A stretch of DNA of 64,000 nt from an uncultured Alphaproteobacteria bacterium (GTDB lineage Bacteria > Pseudomonadota > Alphaproteobacteria > HIMB59 > GCA-002718135), in NCBI GenBank assembly GCA_902595805.1, contig CACJRM010000005.1:30740-94739 (forward strand). Direction: 5' to 3'. Under the pieces are notes generated by a model. It saw only the letters and a list, made by a program, of their open reading frames with translations, searched no databases and was not told the DNA's origin. The position numbers and the translations under genes are program-made. This document shows positions 7,590-18,554 of the stretch, in pieces. How positions within the stretch are numbered: position 1 is the stretch's first letter; every line of letters starts with the position of its first letter.

Positions 7590-9751
7590 TATTCATCAAG
7601 AAACGTTTTTAATTTCCTTGCTCTTGTTGGGTGTTTTAATTTTCTAAGTGCCTTTGCTTCAATTTGTCTAATTCTCTCTCTAGTAACACTAAATTGTTGT
7701 CCAACTTCCTCAAGAGTATGATCACTATTCATTCCAATGCCAAATCTCATTCTTAAAACTCTTTCTTCCCTAGGTGTTAATGATGAAAGTATTCTAGTAG
7801 TAGTATCTCGAAGAGAGCTTTTTACAGCTGCATCTATTGGAATAAGAGCATTTTTATCTTCAATAAAATCACCAAGTGAACTATCTTCTTCATCACCTAC
7901 AGGAGTTTCAAGACTGATTGGCTCTTTAGCAATTTTTAATACCTTTTTGACTTTATCTAATGGCATATGTAATCTTTCTGCTAATTCATTTGGTGTTGGT
8001 TCTCTTCCAATTTCAGACATTATTTGTCTTGTAGTTCTTACAATTTTATTTATTGTTTCAATCATATGAACAGGTATTCTTATTGTCCTAGCTTGATCTG
8101 CTATTGATCTTGTTATTGCTTGCCTGATCCACCAAGTTGCGTATGTTGAGAACTTATATCCTCTTCTGTATTCAAATTTATCCACTGCTTTCATCAATCC
8201 AATATTACCCTCTTGAATTAAATCTAAAAACTGAAGACCTCTGTTAGTATATTTTTTTGCTATTGAAATAACTAATCTAAGATTGGATTCAATCATTTCT
8301 TTTTTCGCTCTATTAGCAGATCTCTCACCTTGTTGAACAGTTCCAACAATTCTTCTAAATTCTGAAAGAGGTAATTCTGAAGCAGCTTGAATTTCTCTAA
8401 TTTCTTCAATATTTTTATTAATTTCTATATGATTTCTATTAATAAATTTTTCCCAGTTTTTATCTTTTGTCGCCAATAAACTTTGTATCCAATTTTTTTC
8501 AAAATTAAAATTCAAATACTGAGAAATAAAATCTTCTCTTTTAACACCAGCACTAGTTGCCATACGAAGCATTTTCCCTTCTCTCAAGAGAAGTTTTTTA
8601 TTTAGTTCGTATAAAGCCTCCATTAAAGCTTCAATTGTTGTTGAATTAAAATGTACAGCTTTCATAGCTGAAACCATTTCTTTTTGTATTTTTGTATATT
8701 TTTTTTCTAAAGAAATAAAAATTTTTTCATTCTTTTTGTCTGCGTTGATTAGTTCGAGGCTATGCTTTTGAAGTTTTTTGAAGAGTTTTGTTATATCATT
8801 AAAATCATTTAAAACTTTTGGTTTAAGTTTTTCTTCCATTGCTGCAAGAGATACATTTAAGCTATCATCTTCATCATCTTCCTGTTGTTGATCATCACCA
8901 TTATTTTCATCATCAGTGTTATCGTTATCACTTTTTTTCTTAATATCTTGTTTTTCATCTTCTCCATTTTCAATTAACTTTAGTGTGTCTTCAAGTTTTG
9001 AATCTGATATATCTGACATATCGTAGGTAGCTTCTAGATCTACTATATCTCTTAAAAGCATAGTCCCATCTTTAATTGAATCTTTCCAATTAATAATTGA
9101 TCTGATGGTCATTGGACTTTCACATATAGCACCAATCATTTTTTCTCTTCCTGCTTCAATTCTTTTTGCAATAGCTATTTCTCCTTCTCTACTAAGAAGT
9201 TCAACAGCACCCATGTCTCTCAAATATAGTCTTACGGGATCATCAGTTTTACCTGTTTGTTTTTTTTCTTGTTGCTCAGATCCTTCTTCAGTTTTAACAC
9301 TTTGCTCTTTAGCTAAAAGTATAAGTTCTTTTGCTTCTTCTTCAGAATATATTTTTATATTATTTGTGGTTATTAAATCTTGAAATTTTTTTATATTTTC
9401 TTCTAGTCTAAATTTTTTAGGAATGGCTTTTTCAATTATTTTTTGAGTATAAATTCCATCAATTTTATGTTTATTGATTAACTTTGCAAAAATTTCTTTA
9501 ATATTTTCATCAAATCTTAAAATTGATTTAGGTATTTTTTTTGGTTTATCTTCTAATGAAGGCTTAATTAAAGTTTTCTTAGATACTTTTTTTGCTGTAG
9601 TTTTTTTATTTTTTTTTATAATTTTTTTTGTTTTAGAAGTTTTTGAAATCTTAGAAGCTGATTTTTTTTTAGTTAATTTTTTTTTAATAGAGGTTTTCTT
9701 TTTTCGAGTAATTGTTTTTTTCTTAACAGTTTTTTTCTTTTTTATTGCCAT
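7589..9751 (-). CDS. rpoD: RNA polymerase primary sigma factor RpoD (sigma-70)
   Basis: Housekeeping sigma factor of 720 residues. Region 1.2 is [21 protein letters not shown] near 170-190. Regions 2.1-2.4 contain [34 protein letters not shown] and [31 protein letters not shown]. Region 3 follows, and region 4 has [16 protein letters not shown] and the helix-turn-helix [27 protein letters not shown]. Between regions 1.2 and 2 is the long non-conserved insert, here with a very acidic patch near 265-300. The first 60 residues are about half lysine, an unusual basic head. It follows dnaG by four bases in the classical macromolecular-synthesis operon. Confidence 0.97.
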   Translation of the reverse strand: MAIKKKKTVKKKTITRKKKTSIKKKLTKKKSASKISKTSKTKKIIKKNKKTTAKKVSKKTLIKPSLEDKPKKIPKSILRFDENIKEIFAKLINKHKIDGIYTQKIIEKAIPKKFRLEENIKKFQDLITTNNIKIYSEEEAKELILLAKEQSVKTEEGSEQQEKKQTGKTDDPVRLYLRDMGAVELLSREGEIAIAKRIEAGREKMIGAICESPMTIRSIINWKDSIKDGTMLLRDIVDLEATYDMSDISDSKLEDTLKLIENGEDEKQDIKKKSDNDNTDDENNGDDQQQEDDEDDSLNVSLAAMEEKLKPKVLNDFNDITKLFKKLQKHSLELINADKKNEKIFISLEKKYTKIQKEMVSAMKAVHFNSTTIEALMEALYELNKKLLLREGKMLRMATSAGVKREDFISQYLNFNFEKNWIQSLLATKDKNWEKFINRNHIEINKNIEEIREIQAASELPLSEFRRIVGTVQQGERSANRAKKEMIESNLRLVISIAKKYTNRGLQFLDLIQEGNIGLMKAVDKFEYRRGYKFSTYATWWIRQAITRSIADQARTIRIPVHMIETINKIVRTTRQIMSEIGREPTPNELAERLHMPLDKVKKVLKIAKEPISLETPVGDEEDSSLGDFIEDKNALIPIDAAVKSSLRDTTTRILSSLTPREERVLRMRFGIGMNSDHTLEEVGQQFSVTRERIRQIEAKALRKLKHPTRARKLKTFLDE

Positions 9752-9755
9752 AACT

Positions 9756-11507
9756 CTATTCTAATAATTCTTCATTATTATGAAGATTAAAAGTGATATT
9801 TTTTAATTCTTCCCATGTCATTGAAGATGAATTAATGTCTATATTATTTAGGCTTTTATTTATTTTTTTCAAATTTGAAAGTCTTGTCTTCAAATTTTTT
9901 ATGGATTCTTTAATTTCTTTTATAGCTTTATCAGAATCATAATCTAATCTAGCATATGGGAAAAGTTGAAAAATACTATTATCCTTAATATTTTCATAAA
10001 TTTCTAACAAATTGTTAGGTAATTTAATAGTATCAATATCATTTTTCTCAGCCTCTAAAAATTCAGAATTATGAACAAATTTTAAGAATTCAACCTGTTT
10101 ATCATTCAATAATTCAGAAGATATTAATAGTAAATTAAGCTCATGTCTTAACTTCTTATGATTTAAATAAGCTGTAAGAAAAGAGCATATTTGTTTGTCT
10201 TTTAATGAAGACGTTGTTGGGGTAATCTTAATTGATTGTTTTTTCATAGAAAATGATTTTAATTTTTGAAAAAATAGAGATTTAAACTCATTTTTATAAA
10301 AATATTTTATTTTACTATCTTTAATATTGCTAACTAATTCATCGATATAATTATCAAAAATAACTTTATTATCAGATTTTTGTAAATCAATTGATTTTGA
10401 TGATTCTTGAAAAATAAAATCTACAATTGAAAGTGGATTTTTTAAGTAAGTTGCAAATTTACTTAAAGAATATTCATTTATGTAAGTATCAGGATCATAT
10501 TCATTTGGCAAAATTACAAATTGTAATAATTTTGAAGGGGTTAAATAAGGTAATGACATTATAGCACTTTTAAAAGAAGCTTTTAAGCCTGATGCATCTC
10601 CATCGAACATCAATGTTGGTTTATTTACATATTTCCATGATAATAAAAGATGGCTATCAGTTAAAGAAGTTCCAAGTGGAGCAACAGCTGTTTTAATATT
10701 TTTGTCATACAAACTTATTACATCCATATAACCCTCACAAATCAACATATTTTTTTTTGATCTTATTATCTGTTTAGCGTTAAAAAGATTATACAAAATA
10801 TTTCTCTTTTTAAAAAAATCACTTTCAGGTGAATTGATGTATTTGGGATTTGAATTATCTAAAACTCTTCCACCAAACCCGACAATTTTTCCAAATTCAT
10901 TTGTAATTGGAAAGATAAGTCTATTATAAAAAAAATCACGTATCTTATTTTTTTTATCTAGCTTTACTACATTGCTTTCAAGAAGCTCTTTATCTTCAAA
11001 ATCTTGTTCTTTTAGAAATTGATATAGAGTTTGCTTTGAACTAGAAGAAAATCCTAACTTAAAATATTTAATTGTCTCATCTGATAAATTTCTTTTATTT
11101 AAATACCTTTGACAATCTTTATTTTTCTGAAGATTATCTTGAAACCATTTTGTCGAAATTTCTAAAATCTTGTAAATTTTTTCATTTTTTTTATTTTTAT
11201 TAATCTCAAAGTTATCAACTATTCTAATCCCAACTCTTTGAGCTAATTCTTTTACAGCCTCAGGAAACGAAAAATTATAAAGTTCTGTGTATATGGTAAA
11301 AATATCACCTTTTGCCCCACAACCAAAACAGTAGTAGGAACCTAAATCATCATTTATTTTACATGATGGAGTTTTTTCATCATGAAATGGGCAACAACAC
11401 CAACTATCTTTACCTTTTTTTATGACTTTTGTTTTCTTTTCAATTTCTTGTGAAAGAATTATTTTTGATTTTATTAACTCAAGATCATTTTTTGAAAATG
11501 ACATCAA
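9756..11507 (-). CDS. dnaG: DNA primase DnaG
   Basis: Makes RNA primers for replication and partners with DnaB helicase. The 583 residues begin with a CHC2 zinc ribbon ([14 protein letters not shown]...[11 protein letters not shown], about 39-66). Next comes the RNA-polymerase core ([21 protein letters not shown]) and the TOPRIM domain with [13 protein letters not shown] and [12 protein letters not shown] near 255-310 (catalytic Glu and DxD). The C-terminal DnaB-interacting part is poorly conserved and rich in Lys, Asn and Ser. It overlaps yqeY by four bases (ATGA) and precedes rpoD. Confidence 0.96.
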   Translation of the reverse strand: MMSFSKNDLELIKSKIILSQEIEKKTKVIKKGKDSWCCCPFHDEKTPSCKINDDLGSYYCFGCGAKGDIFTIYTELYNFSFPEAVKELAQRVGIRIVDNFEINKNKKNEKIYKILEISTKWFQDNLQKNKDCQRYLNKRNLSDETIKYFKLGFSSSSKQTLYQFLKEQDFEDKELLESNVVKLDKKNKIRDFFYNRLIFPITNEFGKIVGFGGRVLDNSNPKYINSPESDFFKKRNILYNLFNAKQIIRSKKNMLICEGYMDVISLYDKNIKTAVAPLGTSLTDSHLLLSWKYVNKPTLMFDGDASGLKASFKSAIMSLPYLTPSKLLQFVILPNEYDPDTYINEYSLSKFATYLKNPLSIVDFIFQESSKSIDLQKSDNKVIFDNYIDELVSNIKDSKIKYFYKNEFKSLFFQKLKSFSMKKQSIKITPTTSSLKDKQICSFLTAYLNHKKLRHELNLLLISSELLNDKQVEFLKFVHNSEFLEAEKNDIDTIKLPNNLLEIYENIKDNSIFQLFPYARLDYDSDKAIKEIKESIKNLKTRLSNLKKINKSLNNIDINSSSMTWEELKNITFNLHNNEELLE

Positions 11508-11959
11508 TTGCCCAGTAAAGATTTAGCTATTTTTCCTACCAAACCCATATCTATTTTTCCGGTATATTTTTCCTTAATTATTTTCATAAGTGCGCCCATT
11601 TCTTTGAGTGATGTATAATTATTCTCTTGAATTATATTCTGGATGATCAATGTTGTTTCATCTTCATCCATTTGTTTTGGTAAAAACATTTCTATTACTT
11701 TGATTTCATTTAGTTCATTTTCAATAAGATCATTCCGATTCGCTTTTTCAAAAGCATCTATTGAATCTTTTCTTTGTTTTACCAAACTTTGAAGTAAAGT
11801 TAATATATCAGAATCGGTCAAAGAGTCTTGTTTACCTCTAAGAGAAATTTCCTTATCTTTAATAGCACTCTTTATTAATCTTAAAGTATTGATGGAATTA
11901 CTATCTTTTTCTTTGATAGAAATATTATAATGACTTTCAATTTTGTCCCTTAAGCTCAT
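11504..11959 (-). CDS. yqeY: GatB/YqeY domain protein
   Basis: Small all-helical protein (151 residues) related to the tail domain of the GatB amidotransferase subunit, which contacts tRNA. Free-standing YqeY has no firmly established reaction. Family features seen are LRLIKSAIKDKEI, the LLQSLVKQRKDSIDAFEKANR helix, EIKVIEMFLPKQM and the terminal GKIDMGLVGKIAKSLL. It starts with a visible AGAAGG Shine-Dalgarno and is first in the yqeY-dnaG-rpoD unit, a common alphaproteobacterial arrangement. The 120-base gap to carA holds divergent promoters. Confidence 0.92.
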   Translation of the reverse strand: MSLRDKIESHYNISIKEKDSNSINTLRLIKSAIKDKEISLRGKQDSLTDSDILTLLQSLVKQRKDSIDAFEKANRNDLIENELNEIKVIEMFLPKQMDEDETTLIIQNIIQENNYTSLKEMGALMKIIKEKYTGKIDMGLVGKIAKSLLGN

Positions 11960-12024
11960 ATATTTTCACCTTCTAATAAATTTAATTTAATAATATAATT
12001 CTTCTTTTTAATTTCAACTAATCC

Positions 12025-12053
12025 TTGACTACATTGTTATAAATGCCTACTAA
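12025..12053 (+). promoter_or_regulatory. Sigma-70 promoter of carAB
   Basis: TTGACT at 12025-12030 and TACTAA at 12048-12053 are separated by exactly 17 bases, placing +1 near 12060 and a leader of about 20 bases before the carA ATG. A similar -10 (TACTAG) lies upstream of rpsU. Pattern match only. Confidence 0.45.
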
Positions 12054-12079
12054 CTATCATTTTGCTTCATCTAAATATA

Positions 12080-13249
12080 ATGGAAGTTTTAAAAAAAGAA
12101 CCACATATACACAATAAAACTGCAGCTCTTGTATTAGAAAATGGTGAAATCTTATGGGGTTATGGATTAGGAGAGATAAAAGCTGCAGTCGGTGAACTTT
12201 GTTTTAATACCTCTCAAACGGGCTATCAAGAAGCATTATCTGATCCCTCATATACAAAACAAATTATAACATTTACTTTTCCACATGTTGGAATTGTAGG
12301 TACAAATCAAGAAGATCAAGAGTCCAAAAAAATCTACGCTGATGGTTGTATAATAAATCAGCCATTATCAGAGTATTCAAATTGGAGAGCAGAAAATGAC
12401 TTAAATTCATATTTTTTAAAAAACAAAATTCCATGTATTTTTGGAATTGATACTAGATACTTAACTAAGAAATTGTCTATTGAGGGGGCTAAAAAGGCCG
12501 CAATTATTCACTTTGGAGAAGGTGAAAATAAAATTGAAAAACTTAAAACTCAAATAAAGGATTGGAAAGGTCTTCAAAATTTAGATTTGGCTGGAATAGT
12601 ATCGACAAAGCACAACTATAATTGGAAAAAAGGAATATGGAAGACCGATAAATCAATTAAAAGTGGATTTAAATATAATGTCACTTGTTTAGACTTTGGT
12701 ATCAAAAATAATATTTTAAGAAATCTAAATGAATTTAATCTTAATCCAACTGTATTAAACTTATTTTCTAGCTACGAAGAAATAGTAGAAACTAATCCTT
12801 CAGGAATTTTTTTATCAAACGGCCCTGGTGATCCTTATGCTACAGGTAGTAAAATAGTTGATGTAATTAAAAAATTAATCGATGATAATATTCCAATATT
12901 TGGAATATGTTTAGGGCATCAAATTTTAGGATTGGCATTAAATGCAAAGACTAAAAAAATGTTTCAGGGTCACAGGGGTTCCAACCATCCTGTTAAAAAT
13001 CTTACAACAGGTATAGTTGAAATTACTTCACAAAATCATGGCTTTGAAGTTGATAGAGATAGTTTTAGTAAAGATATAATTGAAACTCATGTTTCGCTAT
13101 TTGATGGGACTAATGAAGGTTTAAGACATAAGCATTTACCAGTATTTAGTGTTCAATATCACCCAGAGGCGTCGCCTGGTCCACACGATAGTCATTATTT
13201 GTTTGAAGAATTTTATAAACTTGTTGAGAATAATGCCGAAAAGAACTGA
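12080..13249 (+). CDS. carA: Carbamoyl-phosphate synthase small (glutaminase) subunit
   Basis: Hydrolyses glutamine and channels ammonia to CarB for carbamoyl phosphate, feeding pyrimidine and arginine synthesis. From the ATG at 12080 it is 389 residues. It has the N-terminal CarA domain ([33 protein letters not shown]) and a class I amidotransferase domain with nucleophile block [13 protein letters not shown] and the His-Glu block [18 protein letters not shown] six codons earlier also opens the frame, but the family usually begins just before TAALVLE, so ATG is chosen. It overlaps carB by 17 bases. Confidence 0.97.
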   Translation: MEVLKKEPHIHNKTAALVLENGEILWGYGLGEIKAAVGELCFNTSQTGYQEALSDPSYTKQIITFTFPHVGIVGTNQEDQESKKIYADGCIINQPLSEYSNWRAENDLNSYFLKNKIPCIFGIDTRYLTKKLSIEGAKKAAIIHFGEGENKIEKLKTQIKDWKGLQNLDLAGIVSTKHNYNWKKGIWKTDKSIKSGFKYNVTCLDFGIKNNILRNLNEFNLNPTVLNLFSSYEEIVETNPSGIFLSNGPGDPYATGSKIVDVIKKLIDDNIPIFGICLGHQILGLALNAKTKKMFQGHRGSNHPVKNLTTGIVEITSQNHGFEVDRDSFSKDIIETHVSLFDGTNEGLRHKHLPVFSVQYHPEASPGPHDSHYLFEEFYKLVENNAEKN

Positions 13250-16200
13250 TATAAATAAAATATTAATAGTAGGTGCAGGCCCAATAGTTATTGGTCAGGC
13301 TTGTGAATTTGATTACTCAGGTGCTCAGGCATGTAAGTCTCTCAAAGATGAAGGTTATAAAATTGTATTAATTAATTCAAATCCTGCAACAATAATGACT
13401 GATCCAGAATTAGCTGATCAAACTTATATTGAACCTATAACTAAAGAATTTGTAGAAAAAATAATTGAAATCGAAAAACCAGATGCTCTTCTGCCAACTA
13501 TGGGAGGACAAACAGCTTTAAATGTTTCAATGGAACTTTTTAATAATCGTATTCTTGAAAAACACGGAGTAATAATGATTGGAGCAAATCCAACAGCAAT
13601 AGAATTAGCTGAGGATAGGCAAAAATTTAAAGATGCTATGAAAGAAATTGGTCTAAGCTGTCCTAAAAGTTACGTGGTTAATACTATTGAAGGGTCAAAA
13701 AGAGTAAAAAAAGAATTAAATTTACCTCTTGTTATAAGACCAAGTTTTACACTTGGAGGTACCGGAGGTGGTGTTGCATATGATGATGAAGGTTTTATAG
13801 ATTTATGTAATAGGGGTTTAAATGCTAGCCCAACAAATCAGATACTTATTGAAAAATCTGTTTCAGGTTGGAAAGAATTTGAGATGGAAGTTGTTAGAGA
13901 TAATAAAGATAATTGTATTATTGTTTGCTCAATTGAAAATGTTGATCCAATGGGTGTTCATACTGGAGATAGCATTACCGTTGCTCCATCCTTAACATTG
14001 ACTGATAAAGAATATCAAATTTTAAGAAATGCAAGCATTAAGGTTCTCAGAAAAATAGGTGTAGATACTGGTGGCTCAAATGTTCAATTTGCAATAAATC
14101 CTGAAGATGGAGAAATTAATGTAATTGAAATGAATCCAAGAGTTAGTAGATCTTCTGCATTAGCATCAAAAGCAACGGGTTTTCCAATAGCAAAAATTGC
14201 TGCAAAATTAGCCGTAGGTTACACTTTGGATGAACTTGAAAATGATATTACAACCACAACACCCGCAAGTTTTGAGCCAACTATTGATTATGTTGTAACT
14301 AAAATTCCAAGATTTACTTTTGAAAAATTTGTTGGTGCTAATTCTGACTTAACGACATCGATGAAATCAGTTGGAGAAGCAATGAGTATAGGTAGATCTT
14401 TTAATGAATCAATCCAAAAGGGATTTAATTCTCTTGAGTACGGTCTAACTGGTTTTGATAAACCAAAACTTGACTCAACTGATAAAAATACAATTTTGAA
14501 TGAACTTAAAATACAATCTTCTCAACGCTTGTTAGTGGTAGGAGAAGCTCTTAGAATTGGAATAACAATTGATCAAATAAATCAAATTACAAAATATGAT
14601 AAATGGTTTTTATACCAAATTAAAACAATAATTGATTTTGAAAAAATCTTAAAAGAAAAAGGCCTTAACAAAGATATTATATTATATGCAAAAAAAATAG
14701 GCTTCTCGGATAGTAAAATCTCATCAATATTAAATCTTAAAGAAAAAGAATTAAGAAAATTTAGAAATAATAACGATATTAATCCCGTCTTCAGACTTGT
14801 AGATACTTGTGCAGGTGAATTTAGTTCTAAAACTCCATATCTTTATTCTACTTACGATTGGGATTTTGAAAATACTAAATTCTGTGAAGCAAAACCTACA
14901 TCAAAAGATAAAGTAATTATTCTTGGAGGTGGCCCTAATAGAATAGGTCAAGGAATTGAATTTGATTATTGCTGTGTACATGCTGTCTATGCATTGAAAG
15001 AAAAGGGAATTGAAACAATAATGATAAATTGTAACCCAGAAACTGTTTCAACTGACTATGATACTGCTGATAGACTTTATTTTGAACCACTATCAGCTGA
15101 AAGTGTTATTGAAATTTACAATAAAGAAAAAAGTAATGGAAATGTTCTTGGTGTGTTAGTACAATTTGGAGGTCAGACTCCTTTAAAAATTGCAAAAGAA
15201 ATAGAAGAGGCTGGAATAAAAGTTATTGGAACTTCAACTGTAGCAATAGATTTAGCTGAAGATAGAGATAGATTCAGTGAAATATTATTGAAGCTAAAAA
15301 TTGCTCAACCAAAAAATGCTTTTGCAAATTCGGTAGCTCAAACTTTAGAAAAAGCTGAAGAAATTGGATATCCTGTTTTAGTTAGACCTTCATATGTACT
15401 TGGGGGAAGAGCTATGCAAATCGCATATGATAAAGATAATTTAGAATCATTTTCTAATGAAGCTCTTGAAGTTTCTTCAAATAACGTAATTTTAATTGAT
15501 GAGTATCTTGAGAATGCCAAAGAAATAGATGTAGATATAATTAGAGATAAAAATGGAACAATATATGTAGCTGGGATTATGGAACACATCGAGGAAGCAG
15601 GAATTCACTCTGGAGATAGTGCTTGTTCCTTACCTCCATACTCAGTTAGTAAAGAAACCCAGAATAAAATAATTGAATGGGTATCAAAAATTGCCAATGA
15701 AATTAATGTTGTTGGATTAATGAATACTCAATTAGCAATTAAAGATAAAAAAATATATGTTTTAGAAGTAAACCCAAGAGCCAGCAGGACTGTACCATTT
15801 GTGGCCAAATCAAAAGGTATTCCAGTCGCAAAAATTGCAGCAAAAGTAATGGTCGGAGAAAATCTTAATTCAATTTTGAATGATTATAAAATTAATGAAT
15901 TAAAAAACTTTAATGTAAAAGAATCTGTTTTTCCTTTCAATAAATTTGATGGAGTTGATCTAATATTAGGTCCTGAAATGAAATCTACAGGAGAGGTTAT
16001 GGGAATAGATGAAACATTTTTATCTTCCTATATAAAAAGCCAAATAGCATGTGGTAATATTCTGCCATCTAAAGGTACAGTATTTATCTCAATAGATAAT
16101 GATAATAAAAAGTTCATTATTGAGATAGCAAAAAAGTTAAAAGAATTAGATTTTAATCTACTTGCAACTAAAGGGACTGCTGAATACTTAAATTCTAATA

Positions 16201-16463
16201 ACATTAAGACAAAAATAGTAAATAAAGTAAAAGAAGGTAATCCTCATGTAGTTGACTCATTGATTAATAATGAAATTCAGCTAGTAATTAATACAACAAA
16301 AACTCAATCATCTATTAGAGATAGCTATAGTATTAGAAGGACATCATTAATGTATAATATTCCATATTATACGACAATAGCTGGAGCAAAAGTTGCTGTA
16401 GATGCTATTGAACATATGAAAACTCAAGAATTCACAATAAAAAGTCTTCAAACTATAAATTAA
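13233..16463 (+). CDS. carB: Carbamoyl-phosphate synthase large subunit
   Basis: Synthetase subunit that turns bicarbonate, ammonia and two ATP into carbamoyl phosphate. From ATG 13233 ([17 protein letters not shown]) it is 1076 residues, the standard length. The reading frame extends 28 codons upstream, but that part lies inside carA and looks unlike CarB. Two homologous ATP-grasp halves are visible: [19 protein letters not shown] and the second-half copy [17 protein letters not shown]. Further blocks are [12 protein letters not shown] and [11 protein letters not shown], and [18 protein letters not shown] and [18 protein letters not shown]. The C-terminal MGS-like regulatory domain is present ([11 protein letters not shown]). 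Confidence 0.98.
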   Translation: MPKRTDINKILIVGAGPIVIGQACEFDYSGAQACKSLKDEGYKIVLINSNPATIMTDPELADQTYIEPITKEFVEKIIEIEKPDALLPTMGGQTALNVSMELFNNRILEKHGVIMIGANPTAIELAEDRQKFKDAMKEIGLSCPKSYVVNTIEGSKRVKKELNLPLVIRPSFTLGGTGGGVAYDDEGFIDLCNRGLNASPTNQILIEKSVSGWKEFEMEVVRDNKDNCIIVCSIENVDPMGVHTGDSITVAPSLTLTDKEYQILRNASIKVLRKIGVDTGGSNVQFAINPEDGEINVIEMNPRVSRSSALASKATGFPIAKIAAKLAVGYTLDELENDITTTTPASFEPTIDYVVTKIPRFTFEKFVGANSDLTTSMKSVGEAMSIGRSFNESIQKGFNSLEYGLTGFDKPKLDSTDKNTILNELKIQSSQRLLVVGEALRIGITIDQINQITKYDKWFLYQIKTIIDFEKILKEKGLNKDIILYAKKIGFSDSKISSILNLKEKELRKFRNNNDINPVFRLVDTCAGEFSSKTPYLYSTYDWDFENTKFCEAKPTSKDKVIILGGGPNRIGQGIEFDYCCVHAVYALKEKGIETIMINCNPETVSTDYDTADRLYFEPLSAESVIEIYNKEKSNGNVLGVLVQFGGQTPLKIAKEIEEAGIKVIGTSTVAIDLAEDRDRFSEILLKLKIAQPKNAFANSVAQTLEKAEEIGYPVLVRPSYVLGGRAMQIAYDKDNLESFSNEALEVSSNNVILIDEYLENAKEIDVDIIRDKNGTIYVAGIMEHIEEAGIHSGDSACSLPPYSVSKETQNKIIEWVSKIANEINVVGLMNTQLAIKDKKIYVLEVNPRASRTVPFVAKSKGIPVAKIAAKVMVGENLNSILNDYKINELKNFNVKESVFPFNKFDGVDLILGPEMKSTGEVMGIDETFLSSYIKSQIACGNILPSKGTVFISIDNDNKKFIIEIAKKLKELDFNLLATKGTAEYLNSNNIKTKIVNKVKEGNPHVVDSLINNEIQLVINTTKTQSSIRDSYSIRRTSLMYNIPYYTTIAGAKVAVDAIEHMKTQEFTIKSLQTIN

Positions 16464-16503
16464 TTTTATTGACTATAAAAAATAAATAAATCATCATGAG
16501 TTT

Positions 16504-16977
16504 ATGAATAAAATTCCTATGACTGCTGAGGGTTATACAAAATTACAAGATGAATTAAAAAAATTAACTTCTGAAGATAGACCAAAAATTATTGAAGCAA
16601 TTGCCGAGGCTAGAAGCCACGGTGATTTATCTGAAAATGCAGAATATCAATATGCTAAAGAACAACAAAGTTTAATTGAAGGAAGAATTATAGATTTAGA
16701 GAGTGCTATTAGTAAAGCAGAGGTAATAGATGTTAAATCTGTTGAAGGTGACGATATTAAATTTGGTGCAACAGTTGAAATAGAAGATGATGAAAGTGGG
16801 GAAAAACAACAATATCAAATTGTTGGGGAGTATGAATCAGATATTGAAAATAAAAAGCTTTCAATTACAAGTCCTTTAGCAAGAGGCTTGATTGGTAAAA
16901 CAGTAGAAGACAATGTTGAAATCAATAGTCCAAAAGGTTTAAAAAGTTATACAATATTATCAATAAAATACATTTGA
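16504..16977 (+). CDS. greA: Transcription elongation factor GreA
   Basis: Binds the RNA polymerase secondary channel and stimulates transcript cleavage in backtracked complexes. The 157 residues have the N-terminal coiled-coil hairpin with the acidic tip (ARSHGDLSENAEYQYAKEQQSLIEGRI, near 35-61) and the C-terminal FKBP-like domain ending SPLARGLIGKTVEDNVEI. Forty bases separate it from carB, and its stop overlaps the TTG start of the next gene. Confidence 0.97.
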   Translation: MNKIPMTAEGYTKLQDELKKLTSEDRPKIIEAIAEARSHGDLSENAEYQYAKEQQSLIEGRIIDLESAISKAEVIDVKSVEGDDIKFGATVEIEDDESGEKQQYQIVGEYESDIENKKLSITSPLARGLIGKTVEDNVEINSPKGLKSYTILSIKYI

Positions 16978-17927
16978 ATATAGACAATCCTAAAATTTGG
17001 TCATTAACTGATGGTTCACAAGGAATGATAAGTCAGACTAAAGGTCTGGCAAATGAATTGAGTGTGAATGTAAAGGAAATTAAAACTGAAATATTTTTTC
17101 CTTGGAATAAATTACAGCCTGGGATACTTCCTATCTTTAATTGGATATTTAAAAATAAGATACCAAATGATGAGATACCTGATTTGGTTATCAGTTGTGG
17201 AAGAAAAAGTGTTTACCTATCAATCTATCTTAAAAAAAAATATCCAAATATTATTAATATTCATATTCAAAACCCAAAAATTTCTTCAAAAAACTTTTCT
17301 TATGTTATAGCCCCAAATCATGATGGTTTATATGGTGACAATATAATTAATTCTACTGGTGCAATACATCATTTTAAACAATTTAATAATTTGAAAAATC
17401 ATTATGAAATTAATACAAAAAATTTGATCACATGTATTATTGGAGGCGAAAATAATCACTATAATTTCTCAAAAGAAAATACTTTAGATCTTTGTAAAAA
17501 AATAAAAAAATTAAAGTCTAATAATAATGAAATTTTAGTTCTTACCTCGAGAAGAACTAATAAAGAAATTAAGCATATTTTGAGAAAAGAATTGAGCACT
17601 ACCTCTACATTATGGCTTGGAGAAGGGAAGAATCCATACGAATTTGCTATTTATAATTCCAGTTATTTTATTATTACTTCTGACTCAACCTCTATGATTT
17701 CTGAAGCAAGTATATCTGGCAAGCCAATTTATGTTTATCAATTACCAATGAAGAGAAAAAGTAAAAGATTTATAAGATTCCATGAAGAATTTAAAAAAAT
17801 GAATATAACAAGAAATTTTAATACTTTAGATAAATTAGAAAATTGGACATATACGAAACTAGAGGAAAGCAAAAGAATTGCTGGAATTATAAAAAAAAGA
17901 ATTATAAAAAGGCAAAATGAATCTTGA
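16974..17927 (+). CDS. ELM1-like protein (mitochondrial fission ELM1 family, DUF1022)
   Basis: 317 residues starting at TTG inside the greA stop. The opening NPKIWSLTDGSQGMISQTKGLA matches the family start (W.ltDG..G...Q..gLAe.L). Also seen are LVISCGRKSVYLSIYLKK, the HIQNP block, APNHDGLYGDNI, a mid-protein IIGGENNHYNFS and the glycosyltransferase-like VLTSRRT and TSDSTSMISEASISGKPIYVYQLP. These suggest a GT-B-like fold. Plant ELM1 recruits a dynamin to mitochondria; the bacterial function is unknown, perhaps nucleotide-sugar or envelope related. Overlaps the next gene by 11 bases. Confidence 0.8.
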   Translation: MNIDNPKIWSLTDGSQGMISQTKGLANELSVNVKEIKTEIFFPWNKLQPGILPIFNWIFKNKIPNDEIPDLVISCGRKSVYLSIYLKKKYPNIINIHIQNPKISSKNFSYVIAPNHDGLYGDNIINSTGAIHHFKQFNNLKNHYEINTKNLITCIIGGENNHYNFSKENTLDLCKKIKKLKSNNNEILVLTSRRTNKEIKHILRKELSTTSTLWLGEGKNPYEFAIYNSSYFIITSDSTSMISEASISGKPIYVYQLPMKRKSKRFIRFHEEFKKMNITRNFNTLDKLENWTYTKLEESKRIAGIIKKRIIKRQNES

Positions 17928-18537
17928 GAACTTAACTCATGCAGATTTTCCCTTTAATCACTGGGTATTTAGTAATTGTTTAGAAGAAGGCGCATTAGAT
18001 GAAATTTCCTATAGCAATATTCCTTCAGGAGACAGAATGTACGATGGGACAAGAGCTGCGGATCATACAGGACAGGGAGTTGATGGTAAATTAAGACTTT
18101 TTATAACAAAAAATAATTGTCAAAATTTTCCATATCTAACAAAATTAATTCAGTCTTTACAAAGCAAAGAAATCGTAAATAAAATATCGAAAATAATTGA
18201 TAAAGATTTATCAAATTCATACGTCAGATTAGAAGTAATTGGAGATAAAAAAGGATTTTGGTTAAAACCACACAAAGATATTTCAGAAAAATTAATGACT
18301 ATGATGGTTTGGGCGAACCCATATAATGAAGCGTCAAATTTGGGAACCGACCTATATGATAAAAATTTTAAATTAGTTAAAACAATTAAATATGTTCATA
18401 ATAGTGGTTATTTTTTTTCTTCAGGAGATGATACTTGGCATGGTCTTGAATTAAAAGAAATTCAAAAAGAAAGAAGGTGTATTCAAATAAATTATGTTAC
18501 TTTTAATACAGATTGGCCAGTTGAAAAAAATGCTTAA
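17917..18537 (+). CDS. 2-oxoglutarate/Fe(II) oxygenase-like protein
   Basis: 206 residues. The central LKPHKDISEKLMTMMVWANP (His-x-Asp iron ligands) is followed about 70 residues later by GDDTWHGLE (distal His) and ERRCIQINYV (Arg that would bind 2-oxoglutarate). That order and spacing fit the 2OG-Fe(II) oxygenase fold. The N-terminal RMYDGTRAADHTGQG is not a signature I recognise. Being wedged between the ELM1-like gene (overlapping) and trxB suggests co-transcription but not a substrate. A role in lipopolysaccharide or small-molecule hydroxylation is possible and unproven. Confidence 0.7.
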   Translation: MNLENLTHADFPFNHWVFSNCLEEGALDEISYSNIPSGDRMYDGTRAADHTGQGVDGKLRLFITKNNCQNFPYLTKLIQSLQSKEIVNKISKIIDKDLSNSYVRLEVIGDKKGFWLKPHKDISEKLMTMMVWANPYNEASNLGTDLYDKNFKLVKTIKYVHNSGYFFSSGDDTWHGLELKEIQKERRCIQINYVTFNTDWPVEKNA

Positions 18538-18554
18538 ATTATTAATTTAATTAT

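Noticed and set aside
9474..9764. Plus-strand frame antisense to the rpoD start, coding a Phe/Val-rich peptide
   Set aside because: It is the mirror of the Lys codons of RpoD (AAA read as TTT) and has no support of its own.
12062..12079. TTG start six codons upstream for carA
   Set aside because: It adds MLHLNI with no family match and would sit at the predicted transcription start; the ATG at 12080 fits CarA better.
13149..13232. N-terminal extension of carB
   Set aside because: The 28 extra residues lie inside carA in another frame and do not resemble CarB, whose usual start is MPKRTDI.
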